Source of the DNA: Amoebophrya sp. AT5.2
Taxonomy: Eukaryota; Sar; Dinophyceae; Syndiniales; Amoebophryaceae
DNA: 39,621 nt
NCBI GenBank assembly: GCA_005223375.1
Contig: RXOD01003888.1
Location: 1 to 39,621, forward strand
Direction: 5' to 3'
Shown: positions 1 through 9,279 of the stretch, piece after piece
Layout of the letters: each line of letters opens with the position of its first letter
How positions within the stretch are numbered: the stretch's first letter is position 1
Notes under the pieces: generated by a model
Seen by the model: the letters and a program-made list of their open reading frames with translations, nothing else
Database searches by the model: none
What the model was told of the DNA's origin: nothing
Program-made: the position numbers and the translations under genes

Positions 1-15
1 TACGCAGATGGATTC

Positions 16-1057
16 CGTCCTTGTCCTTGAAAAACTAAGCACAAAACAGGTCGAGCTGCGGCACAAGCTGGCCGCGTTTTTTCGTAAGCTTTTAACAGTT
101 AAACTATCTGCAGGCTTAATAAGGGGCCAGCTAGATAAGCAATAACGAAACCAATCAAAATCATCAAGCATCGGCATCCAAAGAGTAAGAGGCAGGAGGT
201 CCGGGGGGATTGCGCGAGACGCTCATCGCAACGCTGGTCGCGACTCGGTAGTGGTCGGGCACCACCGAGGGCCCGCCTCCACCTCGCGGTCGTATTAGGA
301 AGCCTCCTACGCGAGCGCGACAGGTCGGGCCAGCGCTCGGGGGGAACACTAGGAGAGGACCACGAGCCAGCCAGAAAGCTCCGGGAAGCTTCCCATGGAG
401 CTTCCCCTGGAGCTTCCTACTGAGCTTCATTGACTTGGAGGGACCCCAAAGCACAAGCACCGAATCCCAAGGACATGCTCTCCAGTCGGGTCTAGCTCCC
501 AAAACGATATCGGATCGCTTTTTTTGTGCTTCCCCCGATAGGTATACGTCCCAAGGACAATCTCCTAGAGCAGCCATATGGAACCTTCCCCCGATAGTAT
601 GGCGCATCCAGAAAAGCGCCTCCCGGATGGTCCTCCGGACCCGTCCGGTGGCCGATTTCGTCCATTCAGCTTCAGGTGGTTGGACCACCCAAAGCTCACA
701 CGAGGTTGTGGTCCCAGCTTGTTGTGCTCAGGATCCCAAGGACATGCTCTTTCTGTGCCTCTGTCGCGACCTTTCTGCGGAGCTACAACGGACTACAAAG
801 TGTGAGGAGGTGCAGGTGGTGCCCGACGACCGCCTCACCCCTCTCGAGCCGATCGCGTCGTCTCGCGTGGACCTTCACCGGCACCCGGCGCGAGCCTCCT
901 CCTTATACTGTTTCACTGGTTGGCGTTTGTGATGAATGATGAATGATGTGAGTAGCTAACTAGCTGGCCCCATAACTAAGTACCAAACCAATAAAAACTA
1001 AAAAGCTCTTCTGAGCTGCCGGACCTGTTTTGTGCTCTAGTTTGAAGGACAAGGACG
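16..1057. mobile_element. Foldback/MITE-like element with long imperfect terminal inverted repeats
   Basis: Both ends carry matching sequence in opposite orientation. The outer arms (about 16-52 and 1020-1057) share cgtccttgtcctt and agcacaaaacaggtc. Further in, ggggccagctag at 123-134 is matched by its exact reverse complement at 960-971, and tcgggcaccacc at 255-266 by its reverse complement at 815-826. Spacing from the ends agrees on both sides (about 240 and 230 bases), so the arms are imperfect inverted repeats of about 250 bases. The interior has short direct repeats: ccaaggacatgctct near 467 and 736, cttcccccgatag near 530 and 583, and a cluster of agcttcc units at 385-430. No transposase is recognisable; the longest ORFs inside (525 and 498 nt, on opposite strands) resemble nothing known. 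This suggests a non-autonomous DNA transposon or foldback element. The left border is close to the window edge and no target-site duplication was established. Confidence 0.72.
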
Positions 1058-1503
1058 AAAACCGTTATCGTAATGAAGATGCCGAATTTAAAAGCGAAAG
1101 ATTAAGATTTTTCATTGATTCATTTGCTCATTCACGCCCAGTCCCACGAAACCGAAGCAGTACCCCCGAAGCCCTCCCCACCAGGCACGACAAGATCAAG
1201 AAGGAGCCCAAGACGACGCTCTGAATGATCTGAATCAAGGTGACGCAACCACGGTGGTACAGGTACTCGAACCGGAGCTCGACATCATGATGATCATCGA
1301 CATAAATACAACGAGAACGAACGAGCATTCGTCGACATCGAGGGAGGCAGGGAGCATCATCTTCTTGCTCTTTCTCGCTTTGGACCAAGCGCACAATCTG
1401 AATCAAGTTGACGTTGATGTGGTTTTCGTCTCGCAGCAATTCTGTTGCTCGTGGTCTGACTGTATTCTCTAGAGTTGTTGTATTCGTAAGTATTCGTATT
1501 GCT
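1058..1503. other. Intergenic stretch, nothing recognised
   Basis: This stretch separates the inverted-repeat element from the 3' end of the 908-codon gene, so it should hold that gene's 3' untranslated region. Open frames of 139 codons (minus) and 72 codons (plus) occur here, but they overlap each other and show no recognisable motif. No RNA gene or repeat was seen. Confidence 0.4.
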
Positions 1504-4230
1504 TCAAAGTCTGCTACGAGGAGCGGCCTCCCAGCTTTCTTCTTCATGCACGTGTGGTTCCTTTCCGCTTTCTCCGCGAATCAATAAACCCTGTGCGCGG
1601 CCGGCCAGATAGATTTTCGGGTACGTTTTATTCGCGTGAACAACTCGCCCGAGTTCAATTTCTGGTGCGTCCTCTTCTTTCAGTGGGCCTCGCGTAGACC
1701 AGCGGCGCCGCGCGAGCGAGGAACCTCCGTTCCAGCACGGGGTGCCGTCCAGCATCGTGACAGAGCTGGGGCAAGGCGCCGACGTGTCGTCAGTCTGCAT
1801 GAAAACTTCGCTGTCCCGCGCTTGTCCCACGTGCAGACCGGAATACAGGTACCCGGGGACGAAAAACTTGCTGCCCAAGAGCGCCGGAAGGTGGTCGCTG
1901 CCCGGGGTTTCCTGTGCCTCCACATCAGCGCCGCTTTCAAGATCAAGATTATTACCGTCGTGCTCGAAGTCGTACAGCCGAACACTGCGAAACAGGAAAT
2001 CGTAGTCGTCCAGATTGATGCCACCCTGTGCTGCTGTCGCGGCGCTACCGGTGGACGCAGTCCGGCCTTCTGCTTGCGGTGCTTTCCGTTCCTGATGCAG
2101 CTGGATCTGCTGTAACAGTTTCATTTCCGCGGTGGCGTCCAATTCCTGAATTCGACTTTCATGCTGCCGCGACTTCACCACAAACAAATCCCTGAGCTCC
2201 GGGTTGCGGATCGCGACCACGTGCACGTCGAAATGGTCAACATGTCTGTCGTTGTCCCAACGATGATGCGCCGCCGGAAGTTGCAGAGAACCTTGCTCTT
2301 CGCGTTCTTGTCGTCGCAGTATTTCGTCGTGGTTGTGCAGAAACACGGCTTTCCGCAGCAACTCGAAGTCTAGATCGCGCAAGACTTTCGCCGCTCGAGA
2401 CGCTTTTTGCGTTTCAATAAAGAGAACCATGCCCGGGGCATGTTTGAAAAGAGCCGCAAACAGCAAGTCGGGGTCCCCGAGGCCGAGCAGGTTGACCAGA
2501 AACTTAAAGTCCATGTCGTGCTGCACCTGCACGTCGGAGCGAAGGCTCCTCTCCAGCCCGGCAGGAGCCTCCTCGCTGACGCTGGCGCTGACCTGGGGCG
2601 TTTTTTCTTTGACATTGGACGCCGTCGTCGTGGTTGTGCTTGTGCGGCCAGCTTCCTGGTCTTCTTGTTTTTCCCCCCGATGAAAATCAAAATTCTCGCC
2701 GTGAACCTTAGCAGATTCAGCATTCTCCTGGTGCTGAAGAACCACTTTCGATGGCGAAGGTGAAGCGGCCACGGCTTCCGCCTCCTTGGAAGGAAATATG
2801 ACTGAAGATTCGCCGAATGTGACCGAAATTCCCGAATCGTACTTCGTCTGCTCCTTCTCTGCTCCCCCCTCCCGCGGTGGCGCACGAGCAGCCCTGCCTC
2901 TTTCGATTATTGCTACTGTTCTGCTTCTGGATCTGGATGTGGATCTACCGGCTGTTTCCACCCGGCCGACAGCACTAGTGGAGTGCAGATGATTTCTACT
3001 TCCACGCAAAGCGCCTGATCGCGACAGATCGATCGGTCCTTTCCCGAAGAACGGCGTCGTTTTCAAGCGCTCTTGTACGTCGGCAGCCTCATGCTCCTTC
3101 GACGCTACAGTCACCTTAATTCCGTTGTTCTCCGCGTCCGCCGCCTTCCAGAACAAGTTGCCACGGCGTTGCGTTCCTGAGGGCAAGCCGGCCGCTCCTG
3201 CTGAAACGGTAGCCGGCGTCGACGGCACGGTGGATGTCGGCGAGGAAGGCGATCCTCGTGCAGTTGTGGTGGGAAAGATCCGCGTCCACCAGGAAGGCAG
3301 GTGATTAGAATCAGATGCAAACCCAAGACCAACAGACACCTCCGACTGCTGAGCGGTTTGCGTTTGTGCCCCCGCGGATCCTGGGAAGAAGCTGTGCGTT
3401 CGCGCACCCAGACCCAAATTCACAGAGAGACGCAACGGCGCGAATCCCGGGGCAGTGAAAAATTCGTCCACCGACGCGACGGCAGCTTCCGGGATTTGCG
3501 TAACCAAGAGCTTCGAGGAAAGATTCGCGTCACCAAAGTCCACCTCCCAGACATCCCGCACTTGCACGCGGATCACATCTTCATCTTTTTTCATGTCGTC
3601 GTCGTCCAACGAAGAACGACTGGCTGCAGCGGTGCCGGTGCTGCACAGGAAACGAAGGTAAGAGTCGTCTGCTGGAGGAGGTAAGGAGAAGAGCGATTGT
3701 TCAGAAGCAGCTGCGATCATGGGGGGGCCGCCACGCCGCTTATCTAGGAGCTTGACCGGCCTGTCCGGTTGACGTCCCCCCACATGGTGAATGCCGTAGT
3801 TTCTGAATCCACTTCCGATTCCGAAGAACCGAAGGTAGTAGGCGCCGGCAAGCACGTCCCCCGCAGACGGAACAGTGACAGGCGGTAGTTGGCCGCGAGA
3901 TGAAATCGCGGCCCCAGCATAATTCGAATGCTGCAATCCATCATCCACGACGTCCAGGTGATACAGTCTGCCGCTCTGTAGACCACCAGCATCAGCTTCA
4001 ACAGCCGTCGAGGCTGCATCACTCGCGACCGGCGCGACCACTAAACGCCGCGCCGGGGAGATAATCTGATAATCCTGCGGGTGTTTCGCAACTTGCACGA
4101 TATGGCCGGTGTAGGGGACTCCGGGAACGTGAAAAACGGCAACATCTGAGGACCGCACATGAAAAACTGCAGCGACCAGATCTGGCAGACGCAAGCAACA
4201 CCAGGAAAAGATCTTGTGGTGGAGTCGCAT
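1504..4230 (-). CDS. Large orphan protein, 908 aa, function unknown
   Basis: A single uninterrupted frame of 908 codons starts at an ATG in a good context (AAAAAGATG) and ends at 1504. I do not recognise a family. The N-terminus (MRLHHKIFSWCCLRLPD...) has basic residues followed by a moderately hydrophobic stretch broken by Arg, Pro and Asp, so it is at best a weak signal sequence. AVFHV occurs twice near residues 21-35. Residues about 180-280 look globular, with an acidic DDDDMKKDED patch followed by alternating hydrophobic strands. The middle (about 300-560) is Ser/Thr/Arg-rich low complexity, including SRSRSR. A helical segment follows (FLVNLLGLGDPDLLFAALF), and the C-terminal third is mixed. 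It points the same way as the SUMO-ligase gene upstream, about 600 bases away. The length and lack of stops make it very likely coding. A short 5' exon or a small intron cannot be excluded. Confidence 0.72.
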   Translation of the reverse strand: MRLHHKIFSWCCLRLPDLVAAVFHVRSSDVAVFHVPGVPYTGHIVQVAKHPQDYQIISPARRLVVAPVASDAASTAVEADAGGLQSGRLYHLDVVDDGLQHSNYAGAAISSRGQLPPVTVPSAGDVLAGAYYLRFFGIGSGFRNYGIHHVGGRQPDRPVKLLDKRRGGPPMIAAASEQSLFSLPPPADDSYLRFLCSTGTAAASRSSLDDDDMKKDEDVIRVQVRDVWEVDFGDANLSSKLLVTQIPEAAVASVDEFFTAPGFAPLRLSVNLGLGARTHSFFPGSAGAQTQTAQQSEVSVGLGFASDSNHLPSWWTRIFPTTTARGSPSSPTSTVPSTPATVSAGAAGLPSGTQRRGNLFWKAADAENNGIKVTVASKEHEAADVQERLKTTPFFGKGPIDLSRSGALRGSRNHLHSTSAVGRVETAGRSTSRSRSRTVAIIERGRAARAPPREGGAEKEQTKYDSGISVTFGESSVIFPSKEAEAVAASPSPSKVVLQHQENAESAKVHGENFDFHRGEKQEDQEAGRTSTTTTTASNVKEKTPQVSASVSEEAPAGLERSLRSDVQVQHDMDFKFLVNLLGLGDPDLLFAALFKHAPGMVLFIETQKASRAAKVLRDLDFELLRKAVFLHNHDEILRRQEREEQGSLQLPAAHHRWDNDRHVDHFDVHVVAIRNPELRDLFVVKSRQHESRIQELDATAEMKLLQQIQLHQERKAPQAEGRTASTGSAATAAQGGINLDDYDFLFRSVRLYDFEHDGNNLDLESGADVEAQETPGSDHLPALLGSKFFVPGYLYSGLHVGQARDSEVFMQTDDTSAPCPSSVTMLDGTPCWNGGSSLARRRWSTRGPLKEEDAPEIELGRVVHANKTYPKIYLAGRAQGLLIRGESGKEPHVHEEESWEAAPRSRL

Positions 4231-4837
4231 CTTTTTCCTTGCTTAAAGCATCCAGCTTTAGTATCTAAGTTTTGAGCAAAAAGTAAAAGAGAAAGACTGA
4301 GTTTCCTCTTCGTCTTTGCCCTTATACTTGCTTTGCTCTTATACGGTTTCGAAATTCGTATTCGTTTTCCAGAGGCAGAGCCAGCTGCAGCTAGTGCTAG
4401 AGTTAGGTGGCCGTGGCCATGCCGTCTTGATTTCGTTTTTTTCCGATTGATTCGCGGGTCGTCTTGATTTTTTGTGCTCGCGGTTAAAAATATGTATATG
4501 TTCAGATTTATTCGTATTGATTCGGATTCCTGATAGTTATCATTGATTAAGTATCTTGAATCGCCGCAAGCGTAACTGCACGTGCTCATCTACCTAGTCT
4601 TGATCTTCACGCACAAGAATCTTCAGCGTAGAGCGAATTGGCGAACAAGATGAGACGCAAAAATTCATCTCTGCAACCGGCACGAGGAGAGGCACACGAA
4701 AGAGCCAAAACAAGATAGGGTTGGTTGTTCAACATCAACAGAATCAGACAAAGACAATGGCTCGAATATAGCTACTTATTCAGGCGGGGCTTGTCTTTCT
4801 CCTTGTTGTACCACGACCTGATAGAGTTCGGCTACGG
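4231..4837. other. Intergenic region between orphan gene and SUMO-ligase gene
   Basis: This 607-base stretch is somewhat AT-rich around 4480-4560 (runs such as aaaaatatgtatatg). It must hold the promoter or leader of the 908-codon gene and the 3' end of the SP-RING gene. A 182-codon minus-strand frame (4041-4589) crosses it, but it overlaps the start of the larger gene in another frame and shows no motif, so I treat it as chance. Confidence 0.4.
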
Positions 4838-6673
4838 CTATCCTTCATCGCTACTGTCTTCCAACTCAATCAATTGACAGCTGTCGCTGTGTAGTTCACC
4901 GTCATCCATTCGGTCAGACAGAGTCCCATGGAGAGCCCCACGCCTGCCAACTTCATCGACAGGGGCGTCGCAGTCGCACTTGTTGTCGTTATGTACATTC
5001 ACGCTCGCGATTTCATTCACCCTCGCGATTTTTTGCACTTCTTGCTCCGCCTCGTCTTTCTTAAGCCTCTTCGCGGCACTGTCGCCGTCTTCATCCAGAT
5101 TCATCGCGCGTCCGAATTTTTCTTCGCGCTCCTTCTGGAGCTCTTTCTCGAAGTCAAAGCTGTAGCTGCCGTCGGCATTCACCAGAACTCGGGCCTCGTC
5201 TTCCTCCAGCACGAACGAGTCGGACAGCAGGGGATCCTCCTCTTCATCCGGATCTTCGTCGCCCCCGCCTCGTCCAGCTCCACGACCCTGGTTTTTCATC
5301 CGTACTCCCTCAATGATCTCATACGTGAAGGAGCAGAAGCGCAGGTCCCAGAGTCGCATCGCCCGGTGGCAAATCGCGCAGCGCCACTTCTTTGCCGGGT
5401 TGCGGGTCTGCGGCAACAGGTCGAGGAAGTTTTCCAGGTCCACGCTCTGCAGGTGCTCGCAGTGCTCGCCGTACACGGGGATCTTGATCGGCAGAATCCC
5501 GCCGATCGGGCAGTTCAGGGAAACGGTGCGCTCCTCCACGTCCTCCCGGACGAGCTGGAGCTCGTCGTCGTCCGACTGGTCGAGGTGGTCGTTCTCCCCT
5601 TCGGCTTCGACGCCATGATCGCCGGTATTTTTATGTTGCTGGCGAACTACATCAAACCTCGAGAAGTGTTTCCACACACGGTTTTCGTTGTGGATTTTGC
5701 TGCGCATGATACTGAACGCCTTCGCCTTGAGGTGGTCTGGCGAAAGTTTCCGCACGAAAAAGGCCTGCAGCGCGAACTCCGTGGGTGGGTCGGGCCAGTC
5801 TTCGTCCATCCGGCCACGAGCCGCGAAAAAGGAAGCGGAGAATGAGAACGCGATCTCGGAGGTCGCGCTCCTGCTCGTGTCGTGGTGCTCATGATCCCCC
5901 GCTTCTTCTGCGCGGCTGAGCAAAATTTTCCTTACGCGCTGCGTGATGTTCAAGAAGGGTTCCTCCTTCCTGGGGTGGCCTGGTTGCGGCGGCTTGATCT
6001 CGGCAACAGGAGCGTTGTCGTAATTAAGCGACCCCATGTACGGCCAGTAGGGGTCGAGGCCCCCGGGAGCGAGCAGATCCTGCTTGTCGAGGCACACACA
6101 CCGAAGATGCACCTCTCCCGCTTGTGCTGCTACGTGCTCCACCGAGCTCTGATTTTGTTTCTGACCACGCAGCTCTGCGACCGCGGCGGACCAACCCAGG
6201 AGCAGCGCCGGGCGATGATCCTGATCTTGGTCTTCTTGCAGACCTTCGGCCGGTTCTCCTCGATTCGAATTCGTTCCATCAACATTCCTGCCGTGCAGTC
6301 GGCGTTCGCTAAGGCGTAGCAGCTCGGCGTCGTGCCTGAGAACAATTTTTTGCAGCTCTGCTGACGACACGGCCACAACGTCCGAGAGGACAGCCTCCAC
6401 CTCGTACGCCTGATCCAAGTGAAACAGTCGACACGACGCGCAAGCTACGTTCTTGTTACTGCCGCTGTGCTGAGATGGCCGCGCAGCTGCCGCCTCCACA
6501 CAACCGGCCATGAAAGTCTCGCCACAGAGACAGCACGACGCCGTGCTACGTCGGCTGGAGTCCGCAGCGGAAGGTGCGATATGCACGCTGCATGTTGTTT
6601 TGCCCCCCGTCGCTGGTGCCGGAGGTTTCCCTCTTCTAGGCTTGGGGCGTTCTTGTCCTTGCCTGCCGGGCAT
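4838..6673 (-). CDS. SIZ/PIAS-type SUMO E3 ligase (SP-RING/MIZ zinc finger protein), 611 aa
   Basis: Residues 384-455 match the MIZ/SP-RING signature: VSLNCPIGG...IKIPVYGEHCEHLQSVDLENFL...KKWRC-AIC. The expected zinc ligands Cys405, His407, Cys432 and Cys435 are present, as is the usual structural Cys388. In SIZ and PIAS proteins this domain binds the SUMO-charged E2 (Ubc9) and promotes SUMO transfer to nuclear substrates. The C-terminus is acidic and ends in a likely SUMO-interacting motif, LIELEDSSDE (601-610), where a hydrophobic core precedes acidic and Ser residues, as in yeast Siz and PIAS proteins. KRLKKDE (535-541) is a possible nuclear signal. The N-terminal 90 residues contain two Cys clusters (C47/C48/C50 and C78/C81) that could form a further zinc site; I see no clear SAP domain. 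The single exon starts at ATG in a GGAAGATGC context. The SUMO-ligase call is firm at the domain level; substrates are unknown. Confidence 0.88.
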   Translation of the reverse strand: MPGRQGQERPKPRRGKPPAPATGGKTTCSVHIAPSAADSSRRSTASCCLCGETFMAGCVEAAAARPSQHSGSNKNVACASCRLFHLDQAYEVEAVLSDVVAVSSAELQKIVLRHDAELLRLSERRLHGRNVDGTNSNRGEPAEGLQEDQDQDHRPALLLGWSAAVAELRGQKQNQSSVEHVAAQAGEVHLRCVCLDKQDLLAPGGLDPYWPYMGSLNYDNAPVAEIKPPQPGHPRKEEPFLNITQRVRKILLSRAEEAGDHEHHDTSRSATSEIAFSFSASFFAARGRMDEDWPDPPTEFALQAFFVRKLSPDHLKAKAFSIMRSKIHNENRVWKHFSRFDVVRQQHKNTGDHGVEAEGENDHLDQSDDDELQLVREDVEERTVSLNCPIGGILPIKIPVYGEHCEHLQSVDLENFLDLLPQTRNPAKKWRCAICHRAMRLWDLRFCSFTYEIIEGVRMKNQGRGAGRGGGDEDPDEEEDPLLSDSFVLEEDEARVLVNADGSYSFDFEKELQKEREEKFGRAMNLDEDGDSAAKRLKKDEAEQEVQKIARVNEIASVNVHNDNKCDCDAPVDEVGRRGALHGTLSDRMDDGELHSDSCQLIELEDSSDEG

Positions 6674-7869
6674 CTTCCTTAAGCTTGAATTAGAAAAGTA
6701 GGAAGTGCGATGACAATCACAATGAGTATGATGAAAAGATTGCTGAGCGGCCCACCAGCGGCAATGCCCCTGATGCGACCAACGGCCTCACCCAAATCGC
6801 ACAACCTCGCGGTCGATTGTTTGGTGACAACCTCTCAAGCGCTACCGATCAACATCAATACTCAGGATCATCTGGGAAAGGGGGCTACCGAATGAGTATG
6901 AGGTATTAGTACTTCCTACTTTCTACTATACTACTTTGAGGCGTGGTCCAGTCCAAGTCCAAGACCAAGAACCGCTTCCATTACTACTGGCACTTGTACC
7001 TCAGTATTTCAATTTCTTTGCCCTCTTTGATGTGAGGTACGTAGCTGCGGCTTCTGATAATGACGTATGAGGTGTTGGTGTCATTACAACATTTGCGTCT
7101 GGAGCACCAGGAGCGCTTCGCTCCATCATGTCCGTAAACGATGACTACCTATGTACTTACTTTATTTTACGCGTGATTTCACGATGGTGTCTTTTAGACC
7201 TCAGTCTCAGCGAGCGATTTGGTCCACGAGAATACGCGGCCCGTTCAGCTTCAATCAATGTCAATGAATCGAATTCGGAATCGATGGGAGGATGCTGAAG
7301 CCGTCTTCAAGGAAATCAAAATGCGGCGTCTGGACGCTGAGTCTCGTGGTCGTGCTGAGCAGAACACATGAAATATCGTCTGCGTTTGTGTCGTGCGTGA
7401 CCAGGAGCATGAGCACGAAAAAACACTCACTAGGAATCACTGAAGCTCGTCTTTCTAGCTCTCTTGCTCTTCCTTTTCGTGTTGCTGTTGCTGCCGTTCA
7501 ATGACGAACAGGAACTGGATGCAAGTCGTGCGAGTGCGATAGCGATTGCGACCGAGTGTCGTTAGTAAGTATAAGTTGTAAGTTGTATTGATATTGAAGT
7601 ACTACTGATCCATCGTGGGCGGTCGTCCACCTAGATTAGAAAGTGTTGTTCGGTTAAATTAATAACATTTGCACTACGTCGGCTACTTGTTCTCGTGAGT
7701 TCTACTAGTTGTGGTAGTGTGCGGAATCAGTTTTTTGCCCTGCTGTTGTTCGTCGATCGATTGCTTCTTGTTCTTTCCTGAAGCGTTAAAGGTACGAGCT
7801 TCAGATAAGTAAGTAGATACATACGTACGCCTAAACCGAGTTTTAGGCCGCCTTTTCTGTGTCGCTTTA
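6674..7869. other. Long intergenic region, no supported gene
   Basis: About 1.2 kb between the SUMO-ligase start and the FATC-coding exon. It has no minus-strand frame of note. Two short plus-strand frames (6710-6895, 61 codons; 7292-7504, 70 codons) lack motifs and have no homology I can recognise. A small perfect hairpin (ggagcg / cgctcc, 3-base loop) lies at 7110-7124. It presumably holds the SUMO-ligase promoter and the 3' UTR of the RING-FATC gene. Confidence 0.4.
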
Positions 7870-9279
7870 TTACGTGCCTTGATTCAGACGTGGCGCCCAT
7901 CCGCCGAACATGAGCGCCATTTCGTCCGGGTTTTCCGCCTTCTTGATGAGGAAGTCGACGAAGGAGGGGACGTGTCGGACTCGGGTCAGTTTTTGTTTTT
8001 CGCATCTCACTCTGCTGCATTAAATAAGTATCGCGGGGAAAAATCTCAACTAGAAATTTCCGGTCCCGTTCTTCCCCGTACCTGTTTTCGCCCCCTCACT
8101 CAGAAAATCATCCAACAGAAAACTTCGAAATGCGCGCCTTGGTTCCCCCATTTTGGAGGTCGGTTTTTCCACTCTCACGCCAGTTGCCTCTTCTTCCAAC
8201 ACACTCTTCAAAACCTCATTCGCGGCGCTGGACGACGAGGAGGCCGAGCCATCGTTCGCGATCGCACGTTTACTGAGAAGAGAAAGCTCAGCACCATTGT
8301 TACGCTGGAGCTGCGGCTCCCGATGATGCTGCTGGTCCTGCCGTGCTAGATGTTGCTGTCCCTGCATCGAGTACGGCGCCGGCCGCCTCCTGCTCGTTGA
8401 ATTTGGATTGACAGGCAGAAGTTCAACAGAAGGTCCTGGACCTTGCATCGAGTACGGCGCCGGCCGCCTCCTGCTCGTTGAATTTCCACTGACGCTCGAG
8501 TATGGCTGCGGCGTTCGTCTTTGAATTTGCGACTGCGCCGCCGGTCCAGACGGATGATGGGCTCGTGGTTCCCCACTCGCACCGGCTCCGGTTTGGGTTC
8601 TGCCGCGTCGGTCCGCTCCGTTAGGGGACCGTAGTTGTACAGCGGATGAGCTACTGGCTCTGCCGGGGACGGTACCTGGATGCAAAGCCGATGCTCGCGC
8701 CGCTGCTTCCATGTCAGCAAGGTGTGCGTTCCAGTTCCGTAGCAATTTTTGGTTTGCTTCGTACGCCTGTGCTCGCATCTCCCGAGTGCCCAAACGTTGC
8801 TGGATCTCCGTCGAGCTCAAGAGGTCTTGGGAGATCCGTTGCTGGAACTGCTGAAAGTGATCGTCCGTCATGTGATCCCCTTGCCGCAAGAGCTGCAGTC
8901 GGTGGTAGAGTTTTGACTTCGAAGGTAGCTCGCACGCCGGACAGTTTTGGTCGGCTGTCTCCTCGAAGCATTCGGCAGAACATAACCAGTGCCCACAGGG
9001 CGTTGCAACGCGACCCAATCCACATCTGTTAAAACAATCCCCCTTGGAGCAATGGACTCGAAGCCCGTCTTCATGACCGGAGGCGTTCGGAAAGGCAAAA
9101 CCCGGCGCCGCTTGCTGTTGCTGACGGCGTTGCTGTCCAGCCAGGAAAAATGCAGACGCCGCAATGCTGGTGGCGTCGTCCATTGCCGCCGCGGGATGAA
9201 TTGAAGCTACTTCTCCGCGGAGCCGCTCGCGGAGTACAGGACCGTCGTCGACCAACTCCTGTACGCCGCGATTCGCCAT
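7870..9279 (-). CDS. RING-like zinc finger protein with a probable C-terminal FATC motif added by splicing
   Basis: The first exon (9279-8082) starts at ATG (context AAAATGG). It encodes a RING-like finger at residues 77-116 with C82-x3-C86, C95-x-H97, C100-x3-C104 and C113-x2-C116, a spacing variant of the C3HC4 class of ubiquitin E3 ligases. A Gln-rich stretch, a possible helical segment (about 120-190) and a basic, Ser/Pro-rich tail follow. The tail holds NSTSRRRPAPYSMQG twice. Unspliced, the frame ends at 8050 (409 aa). A good donor (AAAACAG|GTACGG, intron from 8081) and in-phase AG acceptors at 8010 or near 7979 would join it to an exon ending at 7870. That exon encodes VPSFVDFLIKKAENPDEMA followed by LMFGGWAPRLNQGT, a FATC motif. 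With 9279-8082 joined to 8009-7870 the protein is 445 aa. RING: fairly confident. Splicing to FATC: inferred from phase and open frame; the FATC piece could instead be a stranded fragment. Confidence 0.6.
7897..7973 (-). repeat. FATC-coding segment, copy 1 (74 of 77 bases identical to 20271-20347)
   Basis: These 77 bases match 20271-20347, the FATC-coding end of the ATM gene, with three differences. On the coding strand these are one silent change (CCG/CCA, Pro) and two replacements (Gly/Ser and Lys/Asn). The frame is intact and the conserved Gly-Trp near the end is kept. Similarity stops abruptly on both sides, so this is a short, fairly recent duplication of just the FATC-coding block. Confidence 0.9.
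8363..8485. repeat. Two exact 42-bp direct repeats inside the RING-like gene
   Basis: The 42 bases at 8363-8404 are repeated exactly at 8444-8485, a period of 81 bases. Each copy encodes NSTSRRRPAPYSMQG or part of it. The spacing is a multiple of three, so the reading frame is kept. The perfect identity suggests a recent duplication. Confidence 0.9.

Noticed and set aside
4041..4589. 182-codon minus-strand frame across the start of the orphan gene
   Set aside because: It overlaps the 908-codon gene in another frame and has no recognisable motif.
4928..5845. 305-codon plus-strand frame
   Set aside because: It lies wholly antisense to the conserved SP-RING gene; its hydrophobic runs mirror the acidic codons of the true gene.
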